DNA of 64,000 nucleotides from Hypomesus transpacificus. Its lineage: Eukaryota; Chordata; Actinopteri; Osmeriformes; Osmeridae. Both the position numbers and the translations under genes were made by a program. Location of the stretch: contig NC_061075.1 in NCBI RefSeq assembly GCF_021917145.1, positions 7,401,240-7,465,239 on the forward strand, read 5' to 3'. Below the pieces are notes generated by a model that was not told the origin of the DNA, ran no database searches, and worked only from the letters and a program-made list of their open reading frames with translations. Each line of letters opens with the position of its first letter. Positions within the stretch are counted from its first letter, which is position 1. Below are positions 1 to 12,035 of the stretch, in pieces.

Positions 1-3000
1 GGTCTACTGGACCACAGCGGCTGGAATCCCAAAGGAAGATCATCTCTGTGGTGTTTACAGGACACAGCACAAGCTCACATTAAGAGGGTCGCTTTTTTTT
101 ACTGAGAGGGAAAAATAAACACATAGTTTCGATCCTGGTTCTGGGATCTCCAAAGATGGAGAATGTTATTTTTTTGTTTTTTTTCCTTATCAAACTTTTG
201 TTAAGATGACCATTGATGCAAAAATTCCTGTTTAGTAAGGAGGGTTCGGGGATTTCGGTATTTCTTCCCTCCGAAGAGTCTGTCTGTTTACCGTGCTTTA
301 AAGCTTTCGCCGTTGCTTTTCCAAGTCTGTTGGACAACCTGCCAGTCCGAGGGTGACCCATGACCGTGTCCATTCCATTTCTGTCCCAGTTCTAGTGACC
401 AGAACATGTGGTGAAAGCCATCACGGTTCCAGAGCATTGACACCCTCTAACTCTTAGAACACTCTTCTTTTAATATGCTCTACGACTTTACTTTTAACAC
501 GTTCTACAACCCTCATAAGTGTTTGTTTGTGGCTTCTTTCTGCTCGTGTCGTCTTCTGTTTATCGCTAGCATGCTGGACGGGAGTGGCATGCCGTGCTCT
601 TGTGTTATTAAGGTCGTATCGCCCCCTACAGGCTCCAAGCTCCAACTCAACGCATTTATTTCAGAGGACGGCGCATTGTTGACGTGTAATTGGGTCTTTT
701 TCAATAGCTTTTTTTTTTTTTTACGTTGGCTTGGTGTTGTGCTGTCTGCATACCAGTGTCAGAAACACCTGTGTGTGGGTCCAGTTTGGATTTCATGAAC
801 TTCTTTTTTTTTTTGTCATTCAGACCGTTTCAATCACTGTTGTTATGGAGAGCAGCCCTGGTGTATAGTTTTATGGGTTTAACCATGAATATCAGCAACA
901 AGAATGTACATTTTTGTAGAAAACAAAATATTTTAATGAGATCCTATATGAGGTTGGGGGAGGTGGGGGGTTATTGCAGACAATGTATTTCATACTGCCT
1001 TTTAATACTTCTCACAGTGCTTTTAGTTGAATGAAACTCTATATTACAATAGACATCGCCTTGCTTTTTTGAGATTTCTCAGGTTCAAGTGGTCTTTGTT
1101 AGTACAAACTTTTGTAGCGTACAATTTTTGATGTTATTTACTAAACTTTACTTTATTCTTTTCTTGGTGACTTTACCTGTTGTGCCATAAATGCAACACC
1201 AGATTGTTAGTGCTGAAATATTCTCTTCTGCATCTTTTAAGTACTTGAAAAAAGAAAGTGTTCATCAAGTCACACACGAAGACCGTTTTTTAAAAGACGT
1301 ATTGTGTTAATAACGTTGTGTTTTTCTACTTTATAAAGTGACCAGTGAGCAGCTTCTGTGTGAATTCCTGTGGTTCAGGTGTTCTCCCAGGCTAAGAGCT
1401 AACGAGGATTTCACGGGTTAGGAGATTAACCTCACTGGGGATTAACGCACATAATCTGAAGTAGAGCCGGTAATACACAAAAATGCTCAATGCGTTTATG
1501 TAATCATTCACCTGCATTGTTTACAAAACATCTCACCATCAGATGGTTCACAGTAGAAAAATTCTCATTCAGTACACGGATACCCAATACATACTAAATG
1601 AGGATGTGTGTGCAGAATGAATGGCTTTAAAAAAAGATACAAAATAAATGGATACTTAAATCAATAAATGACTTTCATCTGCGTCCATTTGTGACATGCA
1701 CGAGGCCTCTTGCATTTGCAACACAAATAAAAGCCCTTTAATGATTTTTAGAACATTTGTTCCAATTCTGAGTAGATGTTTTTTAATAGGAAAACAATGC
1801 CTTTCAGCAGCAACTGTAACAAAAAAACATGAAAAATCATGAGGGTGTGAATTCACTTTAGGCATCTTCGTTGAAGCTGAATATGAACAAAGCCATTGTT
1901 TTCATACTGTCCAGGACTCTAAACCAGTTTAGCTGAGATTTCCACTCTTTCAGAGGCAGGACAGGGAATCTGTCATGACTCAAAGGCCTGGAGAAATTTC
2001 ATCTCGACACCCTGTAAATGACTAAGAACAACACCCAATAGGAACACAAACACTGAACATTGGTGCCAACGGGGTTTTTTGACGTCTTTCATCAAGATGC
2101 TAGTTGTGGTTCCATTGTCCCTCTAGAGAAGAACAAGATGATCTTGACTGACAGATTGAAATGTCTTTCCCCAGGGTAATGCCAACATCTGCTCACATCA
2201 TCATTATAAATTAAAAGTCTGTAGAATAATAAATATCAATGAAGCACAACATTTCTGATCAGACGTCAATCTTCTGGATTAGAAACGCACTTAATCGAGG
2301 AAGCACAACTCCCTCCCATTGTTGCATCACAGTGCACTTCATGGTGAATGTTCTGATGCAGTAACCGGCGCCAGCAGGATTTTGGTCTCCTTGACTGAGC
2401 AGTTTCTAAAGCGGACATTTGGTTGAGTTCCAGGTTTTATGCTTTGATTGACATCTTCCTGCCATGGCGAGACAAAAAGGCCACTCGTTTATATTGGCCT
2501 CTCCAGAGCTGCACGGACCCTCCTCCATCACAGGATACAGAACCATAGAAGGCAGGCCGAGAACGGGCCAAAACTCACAAACATCGCCGGTACAGGCACC
2601 TTGTAACTTCACACGCAACGGAACCTCTAGGACAAAGTGCATCCGATAGGAACAAGACTCACACCGCTACACTCACTGACACACTTCTAAGCACAAGCAT
2701 GGGTAAAAGGATGAAAGCACTACATGATGTGTGCAAAGAAAACATTAAAGGCGACACGCTAAGATTAGGGTTTGTACACAGTGCACACATTAACAGAGAT
2801 GGGAAGCTTAATGTTCTTTGTGAGGATCTGTAGATACAGTTTATATGACCCAGCTTCATAGGAGAACACCTCCCCTTGAATATCAAACTGTATATTGTTA
2901 CACTCCAATCAATCAAATCCAATCAAACTCCATACAATCAAAAATGTTGGGATTATTATTTAGCTTTGCCCTAAAATTGGATGCTGCATGTTTAACAACA

Positions 3001-3828
3001 TGGCTGTACTGTAAATAAAAAAAGACATAATTTAAAAACATAAACAGTTACTTCCTGGAACCGTTTACATCTGATTTGTTACTCTTTTGACAACGATTTG
3101 ATCATTTCAACATGAAGAGTGTAAAAAAAGTCTGAGAGTTAGAACCTTTTTTTTTCCACCCATGAAACAAAATGATGAAAACTGTGCTTTGTTGCCTCTG
3201 ACAGCCGTTTCCGACATTCATTAAAGTTAATGAAAGTGGAGGCTGAACCCAGCCAAGTCATTATCAGCCTGCCATGCTAACCCCCTCCTCATCAAAGAAG
3301 ACGCTTCGCTTCAGTGGGCTACTGATGAATATGGCCATTTTCAAGGATGGGACAGGTTTAAACAGCCACAGACAGCCTCTGACATTACATACAGCTCCAC
3401 TCTAATGTAACCTGAAGACCTCAGAGAATCCGGTTTCATGGCCTATAGTCTGCTCACATAGGTATTAAAACAAGTGAAAACCAACCATAAACCCAGAAGA
3501 TGGAAACCACTGGTAGTCCAGAGTTCATGTTCAGAGAGCAGTGTTCCACCAGTGTCATATGGACAGCTCATTTCCATTCCATCCCCAGAAAAAGTTCATC
3601 TCATAAAATAAAATCAAGTTTCCAAAAAGGTACAGGTGTTTATAAATATGTCGCGGCTACCTTTTTAAACAATGCTCCTGCATCATGCTGTACCTTTAAT
3701 CTGCATTCCATGCCTTCCATTGGAAACTATTTCAGCCTGCATGTGGTTTCTATTGTGGTGTTTGGTGCTGGCTGGGAGGCCCCCCCCCCCCCACACACAC
3801 ACACACACACGCTCCCTCTCGATCACTC
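1..3828. other. rai2 3' flank and probable 3' UTR
   Basis: No protein-coding exon could be supported here. The part next to 3829 must hold the 3' UTR of the minus-strand rai2 gene. It contains a C-run followed by a CA repeat at 3780-3810. On the minus strand an ATTAAA-type signal lies at 3695-3700. The first canonical AATAAA I see further along lies at about 1152-1157, so the UTR could be short or about 2.7 kb. The left 1.1 kb is T-rich with several homopolymers and could equally be the 3' end of another gene beyond the edge. Confidence 0.45.
3780..3810. repeat. C-run plus (CA)n microsatellite
   Basis: A run of 13 C is followed directly by about nine CA dinucleotides. It lies just past the rai2 stop codon, so on the rai2 transcript it would read as GT repeats then G in the proximal 3' UTR. 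It is likely length-polymorphic. Confidence 0.9.
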
Positions 3829-5526
3829 TCACTTCCTGGGAAGAAACGCAGCGAGACGCTGCTTCTTGATGGGAAGAATGTGAATCTCCTGCGAGCTGAC
3901 CTTCTTCAGTTTGATGGCTCGGTTTTTAGGGACCTTCTTCAGGGGGTCGTTGGGGTCTCGCTGCTCCCCCTGGCCCCGGGACGGGGCTCCGTAGAGCTGC
4001 TGGAGGGCCGCCCCCTGGGGGCCGTCTCGCTTGATGGAGAAGTTCTTGGTGGACACCCCCGAGAGGCTCTTGATTTTCCCGCAGAGGATGGCGGGGATGG
4101 CGTCCTTCACCGACACGATGACCTTGGCGGTCTGCGAGGTGCTGACTATCTCGAGGTTCCCCGCCCCGCTGAGAGAGGCCTCCCGGCCCAGAGAGCTGCC
4201 CCCGCCGCTGCTGTCCACGACCCACTTGTGCTGCCGGCTGAACTCCAGAGAGGCCAGGCCGCTCAGCAGCTTAGAGTCCAGCCTCTGGGTGCACTCCAGG
4301 GGCCGTAGCACCCCCAGAGATAGGGCCCCTGGGTGGGCCTTCTGACCAGACAGGCACGGCCGATCTCTCTCCCCCTTCAGGGAACCGCCGGAGCCGCAGG
4401 ACTGGATGCAGGTCCTCCGTACGCCAGCTACGGATAGGTCGAGCACATTCTCCTGCGGGGAGGGCACTTCCTGCTTGGGCTCTATGGGACAGGATTTGAT
4501 GGACAGGTCCAACACTTCTCCCTCGGCCAACAGGAGAGCGGACGAGGAGGCATGCCGCAGCTGATTGGACGACAGGAAGCTCCCGGGCGACGGAGGGGGA
4601 GAGGTAAAGTACGTCTGGGTGCTTTTACTCACAGTACAAGCTGCTTTGGGCAGGTTCCCCTTGGAGTCCTCGCTCTGAGGGACGGGGATGGGGATGGGCA
4701 GAGGGATGGGCAGAGGCACAGGGAGGGGGATGACCACGGGATAGGGGACCAGGAGGGTGGCTGGAGGAACCAGCGGAGCCAGGGGAGAGCTGTAGGGATG
4801 TGGGAGAGGAGGGGGGGAGAGAAAGGAAGAGGCAAAAGGGTCCGACTGGACGGATCCTGGTGACTGACAGGTAGCGGAGTTCCCCGCCGTGGGAAAGAGG
4901 TCCTGAAGAATGGCGGTGAAGGCCGGGTTCTGGAGGAGAGACAGCAGGCCTGAGTCCAGGGCCTGCCCGGGCTTCTGCTCCAGTGCTGGAGGGGGAGGCG
5001 CAAACGTCAGAGAGGCGTTCTGACACAGGATGTTGTTCTGCAGGGGGATGGTTTGGCACGGGCCTCCCTGGGGGATCATGGAGGGACCCAGGTGCTGGAA
5101 GAGCTGCTGTTCCAGGACCAGGGGCAAAGACATCGGGCCTTGGTTGGTCATGAAGTAGGGCGCTGCCCCCATCTGGCCAACCTGAGGCATAGCAGACCCA
5201 GCCATCTGGAGGTGGATGGGCAGCATCACAGGGCTCTCCCCCAGGCAGAGAGGCTGCAGGACGGCCGTGGCCACCTTCAGAGCCACGGCCCCCGGGGCCT
5301 CCGTGGCTGGGTTCAGCGCCGGGGGGCCCGAAGCGTCGACCAAGGGAGCAAGCCCCGCCTTCGTCAGGCCCTGTCCACTGATGTCCCAGGGGTCCGCAGG
5401 GATGGCCGCGTTGACGTCGTTCTCCAACTTGCCGATCACGTTCCCTCCTCCCGCTTCACGGTCACGCGCGTCGGCCTGGGAGACGGACACAGGTGGGGAA
5501 ACTTCGTCTTTAAAGGTATCCTCCAT
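3829..5526 (-). CDS. rai2: retinoic acid-induced protein 2 (RAI2)
   Basis: A single uninterrupted coding exon encodes 565 aa; human RAI2 is about 530 aa and is also coded in one exon. It is recognised from the block ALKVATAVLQPLCLGESPV (about residues 82-100), the Pro/Leu/Ile-rich run at about 252-283 beginning PLVPPATLLVPYPV, and a strongly conserved basic C-terminus (about 458-565) with GKIKSLSGVSTKNFS and a terminal LPIKKQRLAAFLPRK. RAI2 is a nuclear transcriptional co-regulator that binds CtBP through paired ALDLS-like motifs. Here they read VLDLS at 338-342 and again at 361-365, so both sites are kept. The central region between conserved blocks is low-complexity and diverged. The start ATG has A at -3 and lies 80 nt inside a strong acceptor at 5606/5607. 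The gene points away from the BEN gene at 14132. Confidence 0.96.
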   Translation of the reverse strand: MEDTFKDEVSPPVSVSQADARDREAGGGNVIGKLENDVNAAIPADPWDISGQGLTKAGLAPLVDASGPPALNPATEAPGAVALKVATAVLQPLCLGESPVMLPIHLQMAGSAMPQVGQMGAAPYFMTNQGPMSLPLVLEQQLFQHLGPSMIPQGGPCQTIPLQNNILCQNASLTFAPPPPALEQKPGQALDSGLLSLLQNPAFTAILQDLFPTAGNSATCQSPGSVQSDPFASSFLSPPPLPHPYSSPLAPLVPPATLLVPYPVVIPLPVPLPIPLPIPIPVPQSEDSKGNLPKAACTVSKSTQTYFTSPPPSPGSFLSSNQLRHASSSALLLAEGEVLDLSIKSCPIEPKQEVPSPQENVLDLSVAGVRRTCIQSCGSGGSLKGERDRPCLSGQKAHPGALSLGVLRPLECTQRLDSKLLSGLASLEFSRQHKWVVDSSGGGSSLGREASLSGAGNLEIVSTSQTAKVIVSVKDAIPAILCGKIKSLSGVSTKNFSIKRDGPQGAALQQLYGAPSRGQGEQRDPNDPLKKVPKNRAIKLKKVSSQEIHILPIKKQRLAAFLPRK

Positions 5527-5606
5527 CTTCTGGTCTGTAGTCTGAAGAAAGCGTTCCTCACAAGCTAGTGTCGGATTTCGTGGTTATCCCATTGGTGGAT
5601 GCAGTC
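5527..5606 (-). other. rai2: rai2 5' UTR segment with splice acceptor
   Basis: Upstream of the rai2 ATG the minus strand reads a long polypyrimidine tract (5609-5635, almost all C/T) ending in CAG at 5607-5609. This is a strong splice acceptor. The coding exon therefore starts near 5606 and at least one non-coding 5' exon should lie further right. The first exon was not located. Confidence 0.75.
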
Positions 5607-6723
5607 CTGGGGGAGGAGAAGGGGGGGGGGGGAGAAACACCATTAGCGACATACAATAAAAAACAGTGGCCTCTTGGTTTCCGTCTTTAAAGCGTCAGCA
5701 ACTGGGGCAGACTTGAGGTTATCGCTTTCTTCAAACCCAGATTGAATCCACCAACACATGGAGGGGTTGTGCTGAGCAGTCAAATCCCTCCATTACCCTG
5801 CCTGGTTCCCCCTGATTACAGACACACTGTAGGGAGGCTACCACCACCCCCCTTCCACCCTCCCAGCCCTGATGGCCCCCCACCACCCCACGCCCCTCCT
5901 CTCCTGTGGTTGAAGAGGTTAAGCCTGGGGTAATAGGACATATGTAGCTGGGTGGAGGGAAGCTTCCCATTTGAGGGTCCAAGAAGCCCCTGGCAGAAAT
6001 GTACTAATTGTATGCTCCTGGGCTCCCATGGAGTAGGTTCATCTTAACTGTGCATCAGTACAAACTTGCGGCACCAAACTATGATTACTTGGTTCACTAT
6101 TATTATTTTTTGTCATGATTTCCCCAAAATTTTAATATAGTCAAAACTAGATTTGACCAAGGATCTGTTAAAGAGTTTGTCACCTAATGTTCAATATGAT
6201 AATTTACACACTGTACATCAAAGAGTAAAACATGATGCAGTCAACTATTTACAAGACTCAATGCATTAATGTGTTTATTTGGCAAACAAACACATACTTT
6301 GAACGCTTCCAGGACCATAAATCTAACTTTATTGGTTTAAGATGTATTAAATAGCCTGCCAAAACGCTGAAATAAATACTAATTGCGAAGAAATGTATAA
6401 ATCACAGACCAGAACTGGAAATACAACAAGGTGGCCAGATTACCTTGCAGGACAGACTCATAAAAAACTACATTTGCAAGACAGGGCCAACCATAACAAC
6501 AAACACAGATCTAGACACTGTACTCAAAGCTTTTAGACCACCTGTGGTTTGAGAAAGGGTGGATGTGTCTCGTCTAATCCATCCAGATTTTGGAACATAT
6601 ATCCATCCCTAAACAGCTCTAATGCAGAACTCCTCTCTCATCCCTGCCTCCTCTGTGGTCCTGTCTCCTGCAGTGTTGTGTTGCTGCCTCAAACACACCG
6701 ATCCTGTCCTCAGTGTGGCAGCT

Positions 6724-6762
6724 GACATCACACCCTGACATCACACCCTGACATCACACTTG
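6724..6762. repeat. 13-bp tandem repeat
   Basis: The unit ACATCACACCCTG recurs about three times in tandem, with the last copy diverging. It is a short local duplication with no coding context. Confidence 0.8.
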
Positions 6763-9700
6763 GAGCTGCCAGTCCTCATCCATCTCCCATGATGCTTCAT
6801 GGGATGGGGGGAAGGGAGGTGGGTGGGTCACTAGGTATTGTAGGCTTCAAAGGCATCAGCAAAGCTCAATTATAGATGGATCAACGCACAGAGGAGCATG
6901 TGTGTCCTTTAAACCATTCGAAACTCAAAGCTAAACAGCGAAACGAAAAACGGTAACATTCTTTTTCTCAGTGATCGTACATTAAAACAATGACTAGAAT
7001 CGCTTCGATATCCCGACAGAATGCCAACCAGCTGGACACACCACAAAGGAAGGGCCCTATTTCAAATGTCTTTGACCAAATTGCCTCCATGTGGTGTTGG
7101 GTTGCCCCAATGAGCGATTCAGAGGAGCTTCCTCCCCCGAGGGCGGCTTCTATATTGTTCTGCTGCACGGCCGAGACACAGTAACAGCATGGTAACAGCC
7201 TTCTGATGGATCACATGAAGGTCCTGGGCTATCCGCCTGGCTGATCACTTGGTCCGCATTGGACACAAGGGACAGGTCTAGGGAGTGTGCGCTTTGGGAA
7301 TAAAAACATGCTTAAACACACCCTGCAAGAATCCAATAAAAGCTTATGTGTATTTATAGCTCGTGGCCTCTGTGCTGAAACCCCGGTCTTTTCCTGGTCC
7401 AGCCAGGCAGACACCCGTTATTTATAGACTGTAAAAAAAGATGGCGTCTGTTCACTGTGAATGATGTCCGGTGAGATCATGAAATTGTGGGAGAGTGGAT
7501 ACGATATGAGCCACACATTTGGCTTCGCCCCTCTTTTGGTGGAGAAGTCAACAAGGATGTCACACCAGTCATCCGTATCATGCTGTTGCCATGGGGACCT
7601 GTCCACATGGACGCACTCCACTCGGAAGCATGTTTATCAATCAATAACTATTACTTTAAATGAGCAAATGTTCCCCTATGACATGTCAGGTGAATAAGCT
7701 GTAAGCAGCATGGCCTGTCAATCTTACTTTCATATTCTCCCCTCTCTTTAACCATAATTGAATATATATATTTAGAAAATAATCACGCCACGTAGAGCAA
7801 ACCTTTTCTAGCCGAAGGGAGCCTGCATCCAGGTCCTGTTGCAGCTACAGCCCATCGAAGAAGGCTGAGCGGTGTGTGAATCTGCCCTCAAAGTCAGGTG
7901 GTCTGGAGGTCCTGCAGGAAACACGTCCAGCTACCTGGCCTCGGCATCTATGCTGCCCTGCACGCACCGTAGCTCTACGCTGAAGCTGCGGGCAGGCATG
8001 TGAGTTCAGCACTTCACAGCTGGTGACAAGAACCAGAAAACAGGACCGCGGGAAGAGTAGAAGGTGTTCCCATCCTTCTCCCTCTGTGTGTGTTTGTCGA
8101 TTTAAACAAGGTTGAACTCAACTGCTTAACGTATGGTCTTTCAGTACGTCTCTCTGAGTTGAAGTCAGAGTGATGTTGAATCGGAGGCAGAATGGGTTAA
8201 ACCTAGCTACTCTAAAACACACACATACCAGTTTCCATTCAGAATACATTATCACTACGGTCACTCCTCACTCCATGTGACTTGAATACTAATCGAGGAT
8301 GACCTCCGGTCCTGTTTACCTTGAAGGGACTCAGTTAGCCATGCAGGCCTTCCCAAGGTCCTCTGGGGCCATCATCTGACTTCCATCACTGCCCATGTCA
8401 GCAGAGGCTTGGAGGTCAGGGACAGTTATAAATATCACCAAAGCAACAGTGCTTTAATTAAATATGAGGTAATGTAAGACGGCAGGCATGGGAAACTAGA
8501 GCGCTTATTGATGATCATCCATTATCTTTACAGGACAGTGGGACGAGCTCTAAACACTGGCTGTTGTGACAAGAGGGGCCACGGTGTCTGTTCAGTGCTG
8601 CTTAAAGCCATGAAACACAGTCCCTCAGTAAAACATTGTGGTGCAGATTGGGTCAGGGCTTCTGCATTATGAGTAGACTGGGCAAATGGAGAAGGATAGC
8701 AGCCCGGGTGGAAATCTCTCCCGGCTCTACTGTAATGATTTCCACATTTACGTCTTGGTCTCGCCTCGGCAAAGGAATGCGCTACCGTACTCTACGGCAG
8801 AAGGACAACAACAACAACAACAGCGAACGATACTTCAGTTCCACGCCGAGAAAACTACGGTTGGATGCAAAGGTTGACGTTGACGAACACTCGAGTTACG
8901 CACCCAAGGCATTCTCTCCGTCCTTGTTTACATTTGCTTCCCTTTCTTTGACAAGGGGTGCAATTGGTTATATTTCCCCGCAGGGACGGCCACCCCTGCT
9001 GCTACGCGTTGTGTGCACTACTTGAGGACAGTCAAGATGTGGGTCCACCTCCGCCAGAGCTGCTGGAGGGAGCCAGCACAGAAGGGGAGATGCAGGAGAA
9101 CAAAGACCCAGAGACGAGGCCTCAAAAGCCCAATGACCCACAGGTCATCTGATAGAAGCCCCCCCCCTCCTCTAATTAACCCGTACTACAGACGTGCACA
9201 GAGACTAATCTCATGTTCCACACACCCGCCTGCCTATACGAGCGAGGCTGAACTCAAATCACATTACCATTATTATATTCAGAATACTGATGAGAGCAGA
9301 GGCTGTGTGGGTGACAGTGGAGACAACAGTCTGGATGTAAATGTGCTGTTTTGGTTGAGCGGCCTGTTTTCGCTGTCTCTCTTCAAATAAGCCTGCTCTT
9401 TGGGTCGAGCACAGTACTTGATGTTACATAGCTGAGAGTGTTAAGCAAAACATTGCTATCTTATGATGTCGTAAATGACACCTCTGCGATGTTGTAAAGA
9501 TGATAACAGCCTTGTTTTAGTGTGGTTGAGTCTCGAAAACAGTTGATTGATGCTGAACGCTTTCAAGTACACACATAAACAAATGTTTTAAACAGCGCAC
9601 ATCTTATTCAGTTAAGTGCAGGAACATTGATCAACCACAGCAGGGCCTTTCACAAGGACATAAATATGTTTAGAGATAAGATATATAACATAACCAGACT

Positions 9701-12021
9701 CCCAGCACCACTGTGCAGACAAAACATCAGTGGAATACATCATTGCTATGCTACGATTCCTTCTCAGTGAATATATTTAAACATTAGCATGGGAATTTTT
9801 CAGGACAGATAACATTCTTCTCTGTTTTGTATTCTCATGCAGAGAGACCACACAGTGGGCTACATATGGTGAGATATCAGGCCAGGCAAACCGTAGGAGT
9901 GTCACAATGCTAGCATTGATTTATCTACTGTTCCCAGGCAGTGGTAAGGCCTTATCCTTCAATGCCAGGGTTTCTGCTTCTTTGGCTTCATCAGTGCTGC
10001 TTACAAACTGGCTGACTGTGTCTTCACTAAAGCTTCTCAGGAAACAACAGTCAAGTTAATTTGCAACCATGAACCGATATAAATGTGTTTCATTTAAAGC
10101 AGTGGTGTATCAGTGTATGTAGCCTATCTTTCTTTGCAAACGCCTTGCATGACTGTGTGAAGGTAGAGCAGTAGACCTGAGGACCATTGTTTACATTTTT
10201 ACACTAGGCTTTTACTTGCTGCTTTGCTACATTACAGATCCCTCAAAGTCAAAAAGCAAAAACCAGTTTATGAGCAACCTGCCTTATCTACTGAAAATAT
10301 AGCCACTATTGTTCTTAATCGAGTTCGTTGGGAATCAATAGCAGAACATACATGGCCATTCGCAAACGCTGAATCTGCATATCGTATGGAGGCAGTTTTT
10401 ATTTATTTATGTATCTTAGTATACCATATCCTACTTTAATGTGCGTGCTTGTGTGCTTCAGGCATTTTGGTTCCCTTTAAATAAGGACACCGTTTTGCCA
10501 AATGAATAAAGCACAGATCGGACATCCTGGTTGATATTGATGAATTAACATACCCAATTTGTGCATGAACAATAGCCTACATTTAGAACCATTAAGTGGA
10601 TTAATTTACATTTGCGCAAACTGTCGGAAAAGCGTCATGCTCACGGTTCCATGCTATTTCTATGTTAAAGTAGGACGTTTATTAGGGTAGACACAAAAAA
10701 AATGTCGGCGACAAGGTAAATAAAGAACCGATTAGCTTTGGTTCATCCCAAGTCCTCTTAATGCAATCCCTCTATAAAAAATATATTTATCACACGAGAT
10801 ATAGCCTAACAGAACAAGCCTACCTACCATTCCGGCAGAAGTTCTTTTCAAAACGGGGTTTTCAGGTGACGAAAGAAGTTTAATGGCAGAATTGGCAGAT
10901 TATATTCTGTTATAAATAACGCTTTATATTCCCATCATAGTCCTGACGTTGCCAGCCTCGGTTAATACCCCCAGGAACGATGTAATCCTGTGACAGCAAG
11001 GCTGCGCGCGCAGCGGCATAGCGGGTCCTCCCTGGGCCCTCCCTCTCCTTACGGTTTTTTGTCGGAAGCTGCATTTATTTCAAGGAAATAAACCTACTAA
11101 CCTTCCAAATACATAAACCTAACACAGTTTTATGGTGAGATAAACAACACTTTTTAAGACCACATAAAATAACGTGTATGCTACAACGGTGTCTCAGCAG
11201 AGAGAGCGAATAAAGATGCTGCACAGTTCAGATAAGGACATGCATTGCAGTGTTGATGTTACATTTAGGTTGAGTTCGGTCAGCCTCCACTTCTATCTTT
11301 TTCGAACAATCACCAAGGACCCTTTTTCCAGCCAAAAAGACTATGCAAATTAATATGTTCCGTCTATACACTGGTTTTGGAAAGACATACTGTTATTCTG
11401 AGAGGGCCAATATGCTGCAGTATGATGGGGACAGGTTAATAGGTCTCCTATCAATTCCTGTCAAAGCAGGAGCTGGGCCTCCCATTGTTCCACTGAAAAG
11501 CTGTTTAATGCACATTAATGAGGCATACCTAAGTAACTCCAAATTTCAGGGGATTCCTCCCAGTTTTCCCCCTACTGTGCTTTCTCAAATCAAGCCCAAC
11601 AGATCATTCTGCTCCACAACATTGATGTATAACAGGAAGACATGTTCTTTATTATGAATACTTCACAATCTCGTGTTGGATACACAGGACAGGTCAGAAT
11701 TAATGTCCTTACTGATGTGAATATAAAGGGATTGAGGATCTGTCAAGTATCCCCACGAGGAGGATGGTATCTTATTCACTCACTCTGATACATGATTTCC
11801 CTCTTTTGTGTCATGAAAAATATAATAAATACGTTTTTTTCCACTAATGACATTTTACAAATTCAATTAACTACTTGCCACTGGGAGTACGTGCATGAGG
11901 GAAAGGGTCCGAGGAAATAATGAAAATCAGTGAAAGCCAGACAGAAGGGCCGCGAAAGCAAGGGATATGATGAACAGGACGTAATGAAATAAAAGGCAAA
12001 CCCAGAAAGAGACAGACTTCT

Positions 12022-12035
12022 GGGGGGGGGGGGGG
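12022..12035. repeat. G14 homopolymer
   Basis: Fourteen consecutive G on the plus strand in intergenic DNA. It is likely length-variable and its sequenced length is uncertain. Confidence 0.85.

Noticed and set aside
3880-5568. Several long plus-strand and alternate minus-strand open frames across the rai2 exon
   Set aside because: They are shadows of the high-GC rai2 coding exon; their products are Arg/Gly/Pro-rich and match no family.
7585-7598. Second X-box-like word GTTGCCATGGGGAC
   Set aside because: It lies in intergenic DNA far from any mapped start, and the right half-site is poor.
8636-9390. Overlapping frames of 125-129 codons in a CpG-richer patch
   Set aside because: No domain is recognised, no convincing splice sites or polyadenylation follow, and one frame runs through a CAA repeat.
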